From: Perognathus longimembris pacificus
Taxonomy: Eukaryota; Chordata; Mammalia; Rodentia; Heteromyidae
Direction of reading: 5' to 3'
Length of the DNA: 64,000 nt
Assembly (NCBI RefSeq): GCF_023159225.1
Contig: NC_063168.1
Location: forward strand, 59,251,398-59,315,397
The position numbers were made by a program, and so were the translations under genes. A model generated the notes under the pieces. It saw nothing but the letters and a program-made list of their open reading frames with translations, ran no database searches and had not been told where the DNA came from. Of this stretch, positions 1 to 11,382 are shown piece after piece. Each line of letters opens with the position of its first letter. The first letter of the stretch is position 1.

Positions 1-1206
1 GCATCCACAGATAGGAAGGAAGATGACAGCTGTTTAATAGCAGCTTTGTTGGATGGATCTGGACTTAGAATGAGGAATATTATCTCCTGTTAATGCGCTA
101 AAAGAGACAGGGGGAAAACAGAATGTAATTACCCAAATGGCTGTTTTTCCTGGATACAAAAATGAATTCTCCTACCCTAGTGAATAATGATATGGAGTCT
201 TTAACAATTGGTTTATGCTCCATCTGAAAGCTGTCATCATTCCTAGTAGCATGGGGACCTGCTTTGCCAATCAGGCGTATTGATTTGAGACTGCCTTGGA
301 GATCTACCTTCAGATTCACCAGCTTCACGAGCACTCTGGAGAGACTCTCCAGCAAGAAGCATCCAGGCAGGCTCTGCTGCTAAGCTTTAGACAGCAGGCC
401 ACAGGGACCGCCTTCCAACATGGCCACTCTCTCTCCTTCCATGTATCTCTCATTGGGCCCTTCACAGTCTATTGGATTCCAGACCCGGATGACTAGGGGC
501 TCAAAGAGAGGGCACACAGAGGAAGTGAGAATTTGGGGTATGACCCATTCTCAGAAAAGTAAAAAACCCAATGGGCTTCCTCCCACTCATCTTTAAACAC
601 ATCTCATACGCAAACACATAAATTTAGCATAAGTGATTCATTTCGTCAACCTAGAAATAGCTTGTCCTCCTGTAAATGTCTGGAGGCTTTTATTGTCACC
701 ACCATTATGGTACTTAGGTTTTACCACAATTCCTAGTTATTTGTGCTCCTGTCATATCTGCAACTCTGAGAGTAAGAATTAATGAATCATTTCTGTATTC
801 CCACCACAACCAACACGTTCCACAGAGCCATACACATACATATAACATCCACTAAATAAAATGTCAGCATGAAGTAATGTAGAAATATATGTTCAACACA
901 GAGCTTTAGAGGGAGGTAACTACCTGTATGCAGGTCGCGTTGGAGGCTCTGGGTCATTAGTCCCCTTGTACTTTCTGATCTACAAAGGACCCAGGTTGGG
1001 AGGGGGAGAGGAACTAGAACCTTGGGCTTGATCTGTGCTTGAGCTTGAAGACTGTCTATAGTGAAAAGGGCCCAAACTATAGTCACCAAGCCATGAACTG
1101 TGGCTTATAAATCTGGCTGAGGCCTTCAGACTCTGGACACTTTTAGATTCTGGCATAGAAGGAAGATTAAAAAGAAAACAAGTACTACAATTAAAAATTA
1201 GGTAAG
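1..1206. other. intron, no recognisable element
   Basis: Unique-looking intron. Short open frames on both strands have no recognisable similarity, and I see no exon with splice sites. Confidence 0.6.
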
Positions 1207-1975
1207 TGGTTTGCATAGACACGTCTCAAAAGAAAAATACAAGTGGGCAACAAATGTGTGCGGAAAAAGTACTCAGTGTCATTAGTCATTCAGGGAAATG
1301 CAAATCAGAACTATAGTAAGATACCATCTCACCCCAGTTAGACTAGCTATTACCAAAAGAACTGAAAAGTAAATTCAGTAAACATATAGATGAAAAGGAA
1401 CTCCTAAATATTTTTATGAGAATGCAAATTAGTGCAACCATTGTGGAAGTCAGTACGGAGGTTCTTCAAAAAACTAAAAATAGATGTAGCATAATCCAGG
1501 TATCCCAATTCTAGGAATATGTTCAAAGAAGATTAAATTGACATAGTGGGAGATAGCAACATGCATGTCCATGTTTACTACAGCACTATTCACAATAGCC
1601 AAGTTGTGGAATTGGCCTGGGTGCTTATGAGCAGATGAATGGACACACAACACACACACACGTATGCACACACATGCACAGTGCAGAATCATGCAGCCAC
1701 AAAGAAGAATGATGTTCTGTCATTTTCAGCAAAATAGAAATAGAGAACATTAGGTTAAGGAAACAGGCCAGATTCAGAAAAACAAGTACTGCGTGTCTCA
1801 ATGTATAGAACCTAAAATAAGTTGTTATAAAGGTAAAATAATCTTTAGTAGAGAAGGCGGGGGGGGGGGGGAAGATGAATCAGGAAATTGGATCTGATCT
1901 TGTACCTTGTGTGTGTGAAGGGAAATGTCACACTGAACCCCATTAATATGTACAATTAATCCATGTTGGTGAAAT
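1207..1975 (+). mobile_element. old LINE-1 3' fragment
   Basis: Characteristic L1 ORF2-end and 3' sequence: GGGAAATGCAAATCAGAACT near 1295, ACCATCTCACCCCAGTTAGA near 1322, then GGAATTGGCCTGGGTGC near 1608. Open frames are destroyed. It also carries a short CA-rich stretch (1641-1680) and a 13-G run at 1859-1871. Its right part is duplicated beyond the gap. Confidence 0.8.
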
Positions 1976-2742
1976 GTATAAAAAGAAGAAAGGTTAAATG
2001 TAGGTCTTCACCCTCATGGTGACGAGGAAGCATTTAGAGAGAGGCTGCAAATTATTAGTCACACTGAAGGGCTGTACTGCTGACACTCTACATGAGGTAC
2101 AATTGTCCTCAAGACAGCGAACAGAGGTAAGAGAGTGGTGAGAATCAAATTAGACTGAGATTTGAAATCTGGAGACAAGCCAAATGGCCTGAGCCACCTT
2201 TTGGGGAGGTGAGTTGCCTGAAGCTGCCCGCTAATGCGACCCTGAAAGCCTTTAGGACTAGAAGTTAGACTACAGGATGTATTGATCCCTAAGCAGTCAC
2301 TCTCAGATGGAAAAGCCGTAAATTACCAGTCAGCTTTTATTATGTGAGAGACTTTCAAATTCTAGGAGTCTGACTCTCTTCCCTTTATTATCCTAATGAA
2401 ATCCTATATCTTGGCCCAATCTCAAGAAAGCACCCAGTGAGAAGCAAAGGGTTTCTGAGCTAATTAACCAAGCTCCTCACTGAGAAGTCTAGGATGCCAG
2501 CCCTCCCAGGAGCCCTCCTCTGTATAGGGACAGCATAAGAGGCAAATGTCACAGCCAGTGTGGAACACAGAGAGCAGCCCACAGAGCCCCTCATCACAGG
2601 GTAAAGGCTCAGCTGCAACACTAACCTGAACCTGATCCTGGGAAGGCCCAGGTATGACAGGTGTCATATAGGTGTCACATCGTGTCACTTAAAAGCCACC
2701 TTTGAGATTCTTCTTTGCATCCTCCTAAAAGAATCCAGGAGA
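1976..2742. other. intron, no recognisable element
   Basis: Unique-looking sequence inside the duplicated block. The same text lies at about 9315-10080. A 74-codon frame on minus is unremarkable. Confidence 0.55.
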
Positions 2743-2969
2743 AGGCCAGTGGCTCATGCCTGTAATACTAGCTCCTTAGGAGGCTGAGATCTGAGGATTG
2801 CACTTCAAAGCCAGTCTCCATGAAAGTCTTATCTCCAACTAACCACTCAACTCACCACCAGAAGTGGCACTGTGGCTCAAGTGGTAGAGCGCTAGTCTCA
2901 AGCACAAAGAGGCCAGGCACAGTGCCCAGGACCTAAGTTCAAGCCCCACAACTGACAAAAAAAAAAAAG
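2743..2969 (+). mobile_element. SINE, B1-like left arm plus tRNA-like right arm
   Basis: The left arm GGCTCATGCCTGTAATACTA resembles 7SL/B1. The right arm GTGGCTCAAGTGGTAGAGCG carries an ID-like A box, and GTTCAAGCCCC a B box. It ends in a poly-A tail of 12. The duplicate copy is at 10081-10307. Confidence 0.88.
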
Positions 2970-3119
2970 AACTCAGGAGATGTGTAGTTTCTATTCTTAA
3001 TGTGATGAGAACACATAACATAAATCTTACTCTCTTATCAAATCTTTAAAATCATAATACAGCATTACTATAAGTTCAGTATTATACAACAGATCTCTAG
3101 ATATATCTAGAATATTCTT

Positions 3120-3516
3120 ATTAGTCTTTTAACCTTTGGTAATTTATTAAATTTTAAATTTATTTCTTTACTCTCTTTAAATAGTTGTACAAAGGAGTTT
3201 TAATTTAGCATGTCAATGTGAGTGTGTACAATACATCTTTATCAGTGACACCTCCCATCCATCCTAACTTCACTCATCCTCTTAAGTTACCTCATTCCAT
3301 CTCCGCATATATACATTGAATTAATTATTACTATTAGTTGATACATGATAATGGTTCATGGTTATAAGGTAAACTGTTATGTATACATATACTGTGTAGT
3401 GGATCAAAACAGAGTAGTTAATATATCTGTTACTTCAGATATTGTCAACATTTTATGGTGAGGACATTAAAAATCTTCTCTTGAAGCTATTTTGAAATAT
3501 CCAGTACATTGTAGCT
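3120..3516 (-). mobile_element. older LINE-1 3' UTR fragment, split by the young L1
   Basis: The text from about 3370 (TGTATACATATACTG, ATTTTATGGTGAGGACATT, TTGAAATATCCAGTACATTG, TAACTATGGTCACC) resembles an old mammalian L1 3' region. Its continuation follows the young L1 at 18312. The part from 3120 to 3300, with TTAGCATGTCAATGTGAGTG, looks like another L1 3' UTR. The duplicate is at 10458-10854. Confidence 0.6.
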
Positions 3517-4044
3517 AACTATGGTCACCTTTTTGTTTTTAAGTTTTTATTATAAAACTGATGTACAGAGAGGTTATAGTTTCATACATTAGGCATTGGT
3601 TACATTTCTTGTACTTTTGTTACCTTGTCCCTCATAGCCCCCTCCCCCTCCCCCTTACCCTTTCCCCCCCTGAGGTGTTCAATTCACTTACACCAAACAG
3701 TTTTGCAAGTATTGCTTTTGTAGTTGTTTCTCTTTTTTACCCTGTGTCTCTCAATTTAGTATTCCCTTTCAATTTCCTAGTTCTAATACCCGTATACACG
3801 GTTTCCAATATACTCAGATAAGATTACATCGACAGTGTAGATATAATCACAAGAAGGTGATACAAGAACATCATCAATAGTAGAAGCTACAGATACACAT
3901 GGGATGTTGAAAGTAGTTACAACTGTGATATAACAATCATTTCCATAAAATGGAGTTCATTTCACGTAGCATCATCTTATGTGATCATAAACGTATAGCT
4001 ATTGGGCTCTTGTGATCCTCTGCTGTGACTTGCCTAAACCTGTG

Positions 4045-7000
4045 CTAATTATTCCCAATAAGGGAGACCATAGAGTCCCTGTTACTTTGGGTCTGGCTCA
4101 CTTCACTTAGTATAATTTTTTCCAAGTCCTTCCATTTCCTTACAAATGGGGCAATGTCATTCTTTCTGATAGAGGCATAAAATTCCATTGTGTATATGTA
4201 CCACATTTTCCTGATCCATTCGTCTACAGAGGGGCATCTGGGTTGGTTCCAGATTCTCGCTATGACAAATTGCGCTGCAATGAACATTGCTGTGCTGGTG
4301 GTTTTACTGTGATTTTGTTTGTGGTCTTTTGGATAGATACCCAAAAGTGGGGTTGCTGGGTCATAGGGGAGTTCTATATTTAGCCTTCTGAGGAGACTCC
4401 ATACTGCTTGCCAGAGTGGCTGAACCAGTTTACATTCCCACCAACAATGAAGTAGGGTTCCCTTTTGGCCATATCCCTTCCAACAACTGTTATTGTTAGT
4501 TTTCTTGATATATGACATTCTTACTGGGGTGAGATGGAATCTCAATGTTGTTTTGATTTGCATTTCTTTTATGGCCAGTGATGTAGAGCACTTTTTCATA
4601 TGTCTCTTGGCCATTCTCATTTCCTCATCAGAGAAGTCTCTTTGTAAGTCTTTAGCCCACTTGATGAGCAGGCTATTGGTTGTTTGCGGTTTTGTTTTGG
4701 AAGAAGGTAATTTTTTTTAGTTCTGCATATATTTTAGATATGAGGCCTTTGTCCGTTGAATGGCCAGTAAAGATCTTCTCCCAGTCTGTGGGCTTTCTGT
4801 TTATCTTGCGAGCTATGTCCTTTGCCGTGCAGAAGCTCTGCAGTTTGATGCAGTCCCATTTGTCCAACCTTTCTTTGATTTGTAGCCTTTCTGGGTCTTT
4901 GTTAAGGAAGTTCCGTCCTGCGCCAAGGAGCCCAAGTGTTTCTCCTACTCCTTCCTTTAGTGTTTTCAGGGTGTCTGTTTTGATTTCGAGGTCTTTAATC
5001 CATTTGGAATTGATTTTGGTGCAAGGTGATATATAAGGATCTAGTTTTAGTTTGTTGCATGTGTTGAGCCAGTTTTTCCAGCACAATTTGTTAAAGAGGC
5101 TATCTTTCTTCCAAACTATTGTTTTAGGCCCTTTATCAAAGATTAAGTAGGCATAGTTCTGTGGGTTCATTCCCGGGTCTTCAATTCTGTTCCATTGGTC
5201 TTCAGGCCTGTTCCGGTGCCAATACCAAGCTGTTTTTATTATTATAGCTTTATAATACAACTTGAAGTTGGGTATTGTAATTCCTCCAGCACTGTTCTTT
5301 CAGCTTAGGATTGTTTTTAATATTCTAGGTCTTTTATTATTCCATATGAATTTCTGGATTGCTTCCTCTATTTCATCAAAAAATAGTGTTGGGATATTAA
5401 TGGGTATTGCATTGAATTTGTAGATAGCCTTTGGCAATATTGCCATTTTGATTATATAATCCTCCCAATCCAGGAGCATGGGAGGTTTTTCCATTTCCTT
5501 AGTTCTGATTTAATTTCGTTTTTCAAGGTTTTAAAGTTCTCCTCAAAGAGGTCTTTCACTTCTTTGGTTAAGGTTATTCCTAGGTATTTTATGTTTTGGG
5601 GGGCTCTTGCAAAAGGAGTTGCTTTCCTGATTTCAGCCTCGGTCTTCGGGTCGTTAGCATAGAGAAAGGCCGTTGATTTTTGAAGGTTTATTTTATATCC
5701 TGCAACTTTGCCAAAGTTTTGGATCAGCTCTAGTAGCTTGGGGGTAGAGTCTATGGGATTCTTTAGGTATAGGATCATGTCATCTGCGAAGAGAGAGAGT
5801 TTAACTTCATCTTTACCTACTTGGATCCCCTTTATATTTTCTTCTTGCCTGATAGCTCTGGCTAGGAATTCTAGTACTATGTTGAAGAGCAGGGGAGAGA
5901 GTGGACATCCCTGCCTTGTTCCTGATTTTAAAGGGAATAGCTTTAGTTTTTCACCATTTAGAGTTATGCTTGCTGTTGGTTTGTCATAAACTGCCTTGAT
6001 TATATTTAGGAATGTTCCCTGGAATCCCAGTTTTTCCAGGGCTTTTAGCATAAATGGGTGCTGGATTTTATCGAATGCTTTTTCCGCATCCAGAGATAAA
6101 ACCATGTCGTTCTTTAGCTTGCTCCGGTTGATGTGGTGGATTACATTAATTGATTTGCGTATATTAAACCAACTTTGCATCCCTAGGATGAATCCAGTTT
6201 GATCGTGGTGTATGATTTTTTTTGATGACCTGTTGAAGTCGATTGGCCAGAATTTTGTTGAGAATTTTTGCATCTATGTTCATCAGGGAGATCGGTCTAT
6301 AGTCCTCTTTCCGTGATGAGTCCCTGCCTGGTTTTGGGATGAGGGTTATACTGGATTCATAGAATGAGTCTGGAAGTGAATGTTCTCTTTCAATTTCATT
6401 GAAGAGTTTGAGAAATATTGGTGTGAGTTCGGTTTTGAAGGCCTTGTAGAATTCTGCAGTGAATCCGTCTGGACCTGGGCTTTTCTTGGATGGGAGATCA
6501 TTTATTGCTGTTTCTATTTCAATACTGGATATGGGTCTGTTTAGGAGGTTTAAATCTTCATGGTTCAGTTTGGGGATATGAATTTTTTTCTAGGAAATCA
6601 TCCATTTCTTCCAAGTTCTCGAATTTGTTGGCATAAAGGTTTGCAAAATAGTCCCTTATTATTTTCTGAATTTCGGTTATTTCTGTGGTGATGTTACCTG
6701 TTTTATCTCTTATCTTGTTTATTTTAGTGTGCTGCCTTTGTTTTTTGGTCAGGTTTGCCAGGGGTCTGTCTATCTTGTTGATATTTTCAAAGAACCAACT
6801 CTTTGTTTTGTTGATTCTTTCGATGGTTTTTTTCGTCTCTAATTGATTTAATTCTGATTTGATTTTAACTATTTGCTTCCGTCTATTGATTTGGGGTTTG
6901 GCTTGTTGTTCTCTCTCAAGAAAATTAAGGTGCTTCCTTAAATTATTGAGTTGCTGTTTCTCCAGTTTGTTGATGTATGTACTCAGAGATATAAATTTTC

Positions 7001-7888
7001 CTCTGAGTACTGCCTTTTCTGTGTCCCAAAGGAGCTGGTACTTTGTGTCCTCAACTTGGTTGAATTCCATAAACATTTGAATTTCCGTTTTAATTTCTTC
7101 AATGACCCTCTGATGGTTCAGCAGTGTGTTTTTTAGTCTCCATGAATTGTAGGATTTTCTGTGGTGGCTGTTTGAGTTGAGCTCTAATTTTATTCCATTG
7201 TGGTCTGAGATAATGCAGGGAATGGTTTTGATACTTCTGAATTTGTACAGATTTTCTTTGTGCCCTAAGATGTGATCTATTTTGGAGAATGTTCCATGTG
7301 CTGCCGAAAAGAATGTGTATTCTGTCCTTGCTGGGTGGAATATTCTGTAGATGTCGGTTAAGTCTAGTTGGTCTAGCAATTGTTTAGTTCTGTGGTTTCT
7401 TTGTTCAGTTTTTGGCGTGTTGATCTGTCCAGAGGTGATAGTGGAGTGTTAAAGTCCCCAACTATCAATGTGTTTGGGTCTATGAGTGTTTTTAGAGTCA
7501 GTAGTGTTTGTTTGATGAAGTTGGGTGCTCCTGCATTTGGTGTGTAGATATTTAGAATGGTTATTTCTTCCTGTAGGAGAGATCCCTTTACTAGTATGTA
7601 GTAACCTTCTTTGTCTCTTCTTACCTTTTTTAATTTGAAGTCAATTTTGTCTGATACTAGGATTGCAACTCCAGCCTGCTTATGGGGGCCATTTGCTTGA
7701 TAGATTTGTTTCCAGCCTTTCACTTTTAGAAGATGTTTACTTTTGCTGGAAAGATGTGTCTCTTGGAGGCAGCAGAAAGATGGATCTTGATTTTTGATGC
7801 AACTTATGAGCCTATGTTGTTTGATTGGAGAATTAAGTCCATTAATGTTGAGAGTTAGGATTGAGAGATGATCGTTTGTTCCTTTCAT
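4045..7888 (-). pseudogene. LINE-1 ORF2, duplicate in left copy
   Basis: This is the same broken ORF2 as at 11383-15226, shifted by 7338 bp, with the same frame breaks. Coding differences from the right copy are two: Lys versus Asn in the linker (base 6897) and Ala versus Thr in the thumb block (base 4687). The difference at 6085 is silent. Shared frameshifts show the two are not independent insertions. Confidence 0.92.
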
Positions 7889-7940
7889 TATCGCTATCTT
7901 GTTTAAGGCTGTGTCTTCCCATTTCTTGATCTGATGTTTA

Positions 7941-8753
7941 CTAATTAGGGTTCATTTCTCTGTCTGTATTGGGATCTTGATTATTATTCCTGTATAGTAC
8001 ATCTTTGAAGACTTTCTGTAAAGCTGGTTTGGTGGAGATATATTGTTTCAGCTTTTCCTTGCTGTGGAAGACTTTTATTTGACCTTCAGCTATGAAGGAG
8101 AGTTTGGCTGGGTACAGAATTCTTGGTTGATAGTTATTTTTATATAGAGTTTGGTATACTTCATTCCAGGCTCTCCTTGCTTTCATGGTCTCTGCTGAGA
8201 AGTCTGGGGTAATTCTGATTGCTTTTCCTTTATATGTGATTGTTTTCTTTGCCCTAACAGCTTTGAGTATCTTTTCCTTGCACTCTACTGAACCTGTTTT
8301 GATCACAATGTGTCGGTGGGATGTCCTATTCTAGTCTGGTCGATTTGGGGTTCTAAATGGTTCTTGTATCTGTATAGGCCTTTCCTTCTGGATATTTGGG
8401 AAGTTCTCAGCTAATATTCTGTTAAATAGGTTGCCTATCCCATTAACCTCTTTCTCCAAGTTTTCCTCAATACCTATTATCCTTAAATTGGGCTTCCTGA
8501 TCGTGTCTTGAATCTCCTGTAGCGATCTGTTTTGTTGATTGGACTGGATTTGTATTGATTTTTTTATCTTTCTCCATAGAATCTAAGGAATCTTCAGCTC
8601 CTGAAATTCAATCCTCTGCTTCAGTTAGTCGGGACTGTAGGCTAGTTACTTGATTTCGAATCTCTTTTGCTTCTGACTGGTCTTTCCTGATAATTTCAGT
8701 GTCATTTCTTAGGTCTTGTATGGACTTCTTTACTTCATTAACTTCATTACTTT
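7941..8753 (-). pseudogene. LINE-1 ORF1 3' part, duplicate in left copy, truncated by gap
   Basis: The C-terminal domain frame (8306-7941) and part of the coiled coil (8753-8608) repeat 15279-16091. The N-terminus is missing because the contig ends at the gap. Confidence 0.9.
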
Positions 8754-8853
8754 NNNNNNNNNNNNNNNNNNNNNNNNNNNNNNNNNNNNNNNNNNNNNNN
8801 NNNNNNNNNNNNNNNNNNNNNNNNNNNNNNNNNNNNNNNNNNNNNNNNNNNNN
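8754..8853. other. assembly gap of exactly 100 N
   Basis: There are one hundred consecutive N, the conventional placeholder for a scaffold gap of unknown size. The sequence ending at 8753 recurs ending at 16091, and the sequence beginning at 8854 recurs beginning at 1515. The two flanks therefore overlap by about 7.24 kb rather than being separated. Confidence 0.99.
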
Positions 8854-9314
8854 GAATATGTTCAAAGGAGATTAAATTGACATAGTGGGAGATAGCAACA
8901 TGCATGTCCATGTTTACTACAGCACTATTCACAATAGCCAAGTTGTGGAATTGGCCTGGGTGCTTATGAGCAGATGAATGGACACACAACACACACACAC
9001 GCATGCACACACATGCACAGTGCAGAATCATGCAGCCACAAAGAAGAATGATGTTCTGTCATTTTCAGCAAAATAGAAATAGAGAACATTAGGTTAAGGA
9101 AACAGGCCAGATTCAGAAAAACAAGTACTGCGTGTCTCAATGTATAGAACCTAAAAGAAGTTGTTATAAAGGTAAAATAATCTTTAGTAGAGAAGGCGGG
9201 GGGGGGGGGAAGATGAATCAGGAAATTGGATCTGATCTTGTACCTTGTGTGTGTGAAGGGAAATGTCACACTGAACCCCATTAATATGTACAATTAATCC
9301 ATGTTGGTGAAATG
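8854..9314 (+). mobile_element. old LINE-1 3' fragment, duplicate, cut by gap
   Basis: The same element as 1515-1975, beginning at the first base after the gap. It differs by three substitutions and one base in the G run (12 G at 9198-9209). Confidence 0.8.
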
Positions 9315-10080
9315 TATAAAAAGAAGAAAGGTTAAATGTAGGTCTTCACCCTCATGGTGACGAGGAAGCATTTAGAGAGAGGCTGCAAATTATTAGTCAC
9401 ACTGAAGGGCTGTACTGCTGACACTCTACATGAGGTACAATTGTCCTCAAGACAGCGAACAGAGGTAAGAGAGTGGTGAGAATCAAATTAGACTGAGATT
9501 TGAAATCTGGAGACAAGCCAAATGGCCTGAGCCACCTTTTGGGGAGGTGAGTTGCCTGAAGCTGCCCGCTAATGCGACCCTGAAAGCCTTTAGGACTAGA
9601 AGTTAGACTACAGGATGTATTGATCCCTAAGCAGTCACTCTCAGATGGAAAAGCCGTAAATTACCAGTCAGCTTTTATTATGTGAGAGACTTTCAAATTC
9701 TAGGAGTCTGACTCTCTTCCCTTTATTATCCTAATGAAATCCTATATCTTGGCCCAATCTCAAGAAAGCACCCAGTGAGAAGCAAAGGGTTTCTGAGCTA
9801 ATTAACCAAGCTCCTCACTGAGAAGTCTAGGATGCCAGCCCTCCCAGGAGCCCTCCTCTGTATAGGGACAGCATAAGAGGCAAATGTCACAGCCAGTGTG
9901 GAACACAGAGAGCAGCCCACAGAGCCCCTCATCACAGGGTAAAGGCTCAGCTGCAACACTAACCTGAACCTGATCCTGGGAAGGCCCAGGTATGACAGGT
10001 GTCATATAGGTGTCACATCGTGTCACTTAAAAGCCACCTTTGAGATTCTTCTTTGCATCCTCCTAAAAGAATCCAGGAGA

Positions 10081-10307
10081 AGGCCAGTGGCTCATGCCTG
10101 TAATACTAGCTCCTTAGGAGGCTGAGATCTGAGGATTGCACTTCAAAGCCAGTCTCCATGAAAGTCTTATCTCCAACTAACCACTCAACTCACCACCAGA
10201 AGTGGCACTGTGGCTCAAGTGGTAGAGCGCTAGTCTCAAGCACAAAGAGGCCAGGCACAGTGCCCAGGACCTAAGTTCAAGCCCCACAACTGACAAAAAA
10301 AAAAAAG
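10081..10307 (+). mobile_element. SINE, duplicate of 2743-2969
   Basis: Same insertion in the right copy of the duplicated block; identical by eye. Confidence 0.88.
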
Positions 10308-10457
10308 AACTCAGGAGATGTGTAGTTTCTATTCTTAATGTGATGAGAACACATAACATAAATCTTACTCTCTTATCAAATCTTTAAAATCATAATACAG
10401 CATTACTATAAGTTCAGTATTATACAACAGATCTCTAGATATATCTAGAATATTCTT

Positions 10458-10854
10458 ATTAGTCTTTTAACCTTTGGTAATTTATTAAATTTTAAATTTA
10501 TTTCTTTACTCTCTTTAAATAGTTGTACAAAGGAGTTTTAATTTAGCATGTCAATGTGAGTGTGTACAATACATCTTTATCAGTGACACCTCCCATCCAT
10601 CCTAACTTCACTCATCCTCTTAAGTTACCTCATTCCATCTCCGCATATATACATTGAATTAATTATTACTATTAGTTGATACATGATAATGGTTCATGGT
10701 TATAAGGTAAACTGTTATGTATACATATACTGTGTAGTGGATCAAAACAGAGTAGTTAATATATCTGTTACTTCAGATATTGTCAACATTTTATGGTGAG
10801 GACATTAAAAATCTTCTCTTGAAGCTATTTTGAAATATCCAGTACATTGTAGCT
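10458..10854 (-). mobile_element. older LINE-1 3' UTR fragment, right copy
   Basis: Same as 3120-3516, directly left of the target-site duplication of the full-length L1. Confidence 0.6.
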
Positions 10855-10870
10855 AACTATGGTCACCTTT
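10855..10870 (+). repeat. L1 target-site duplication, left arm
   Basis: AACTATGGTCACCTTT, matching 18296-18311 with one mismatch. It directly precedes the T-run that is the L1 poly(A) tail on the minus strand. The same site is at 3517-3532 in the left copy of the duplicated block. Confidence 0.9.
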
Positions 10871-11382
10871 TTGTTTTTAAGTTTTTATTATAAAACTGAT
10901 GTACAGAGAGGTTATAGTTTCATACATTAGGCATTGGTTACATTTCTTGTACTTTTGTTACCTTGTCCCTCATAGCCCCCTCCCCCTCCCCCTTACCCTT
11001 TCCCCCCCTGAGGTGTTCAATTCACTTACACCAAACAGTTTTGCAAGTATTGCTTTTGTAGTTGTTTCTCTTTTTTACCCTGTGTCTCTCAATTTAGTAT
11101 TCCCTTTCAATTTCCTAGTTCTAATACCCGTATACACGGTTTCCAATATACTCAGATAAGATTACATCGACAGTGTAGATATAATCACAAGAAGGTGATA
11201 CAAGAACATCATCAATAGTAGAAGCTACAGATACACATGGGATGTTGAAAGTAGTTACAACTGTGATATAACAATCATTTCCATAAAATGGAGTTCATTT
11301 CACGTAGCATCATCTTATGTGATCATAAACGTATAGCTATTGGGCTCTTGTGATCCTCTGCTGTGACTTGCCTAAACCTGTG

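Larger units (their letters stand above)
1515..8753. repeat. left copy of a 7.24 kb near-identical direct duplication abutting the gap
   Basis: This block matches 8854-16091 almost base for base. By eye I found only six substitutions (left/right positions 1529/8868, 1663/9002, 1818/9157, 4687/12025, 6085/13423, 6897/14235) and one G in a homopolymer (13 G at 1859-1871 against 12 at 9198). That is about 0.1%, the level of allelic difference. The block ends exactly at the first N. Confidence 0.97.
3533..8753 (-). mobile_element. same LINE-1, left copy, cut off by the gap inside ORF1
   Basis: The 3' UTR, ORF2 and the 3' part of ORF1 of the L1 appear here a second time, offset by 7338 bp from the complete copy. 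The left target-site duplication is at 3517-3532. The sequence stops at 8753 in the coiled-coil part of ORF1, where the gap begins. It is most likely the same physical element as 10871-18295. Confidence 0.93.
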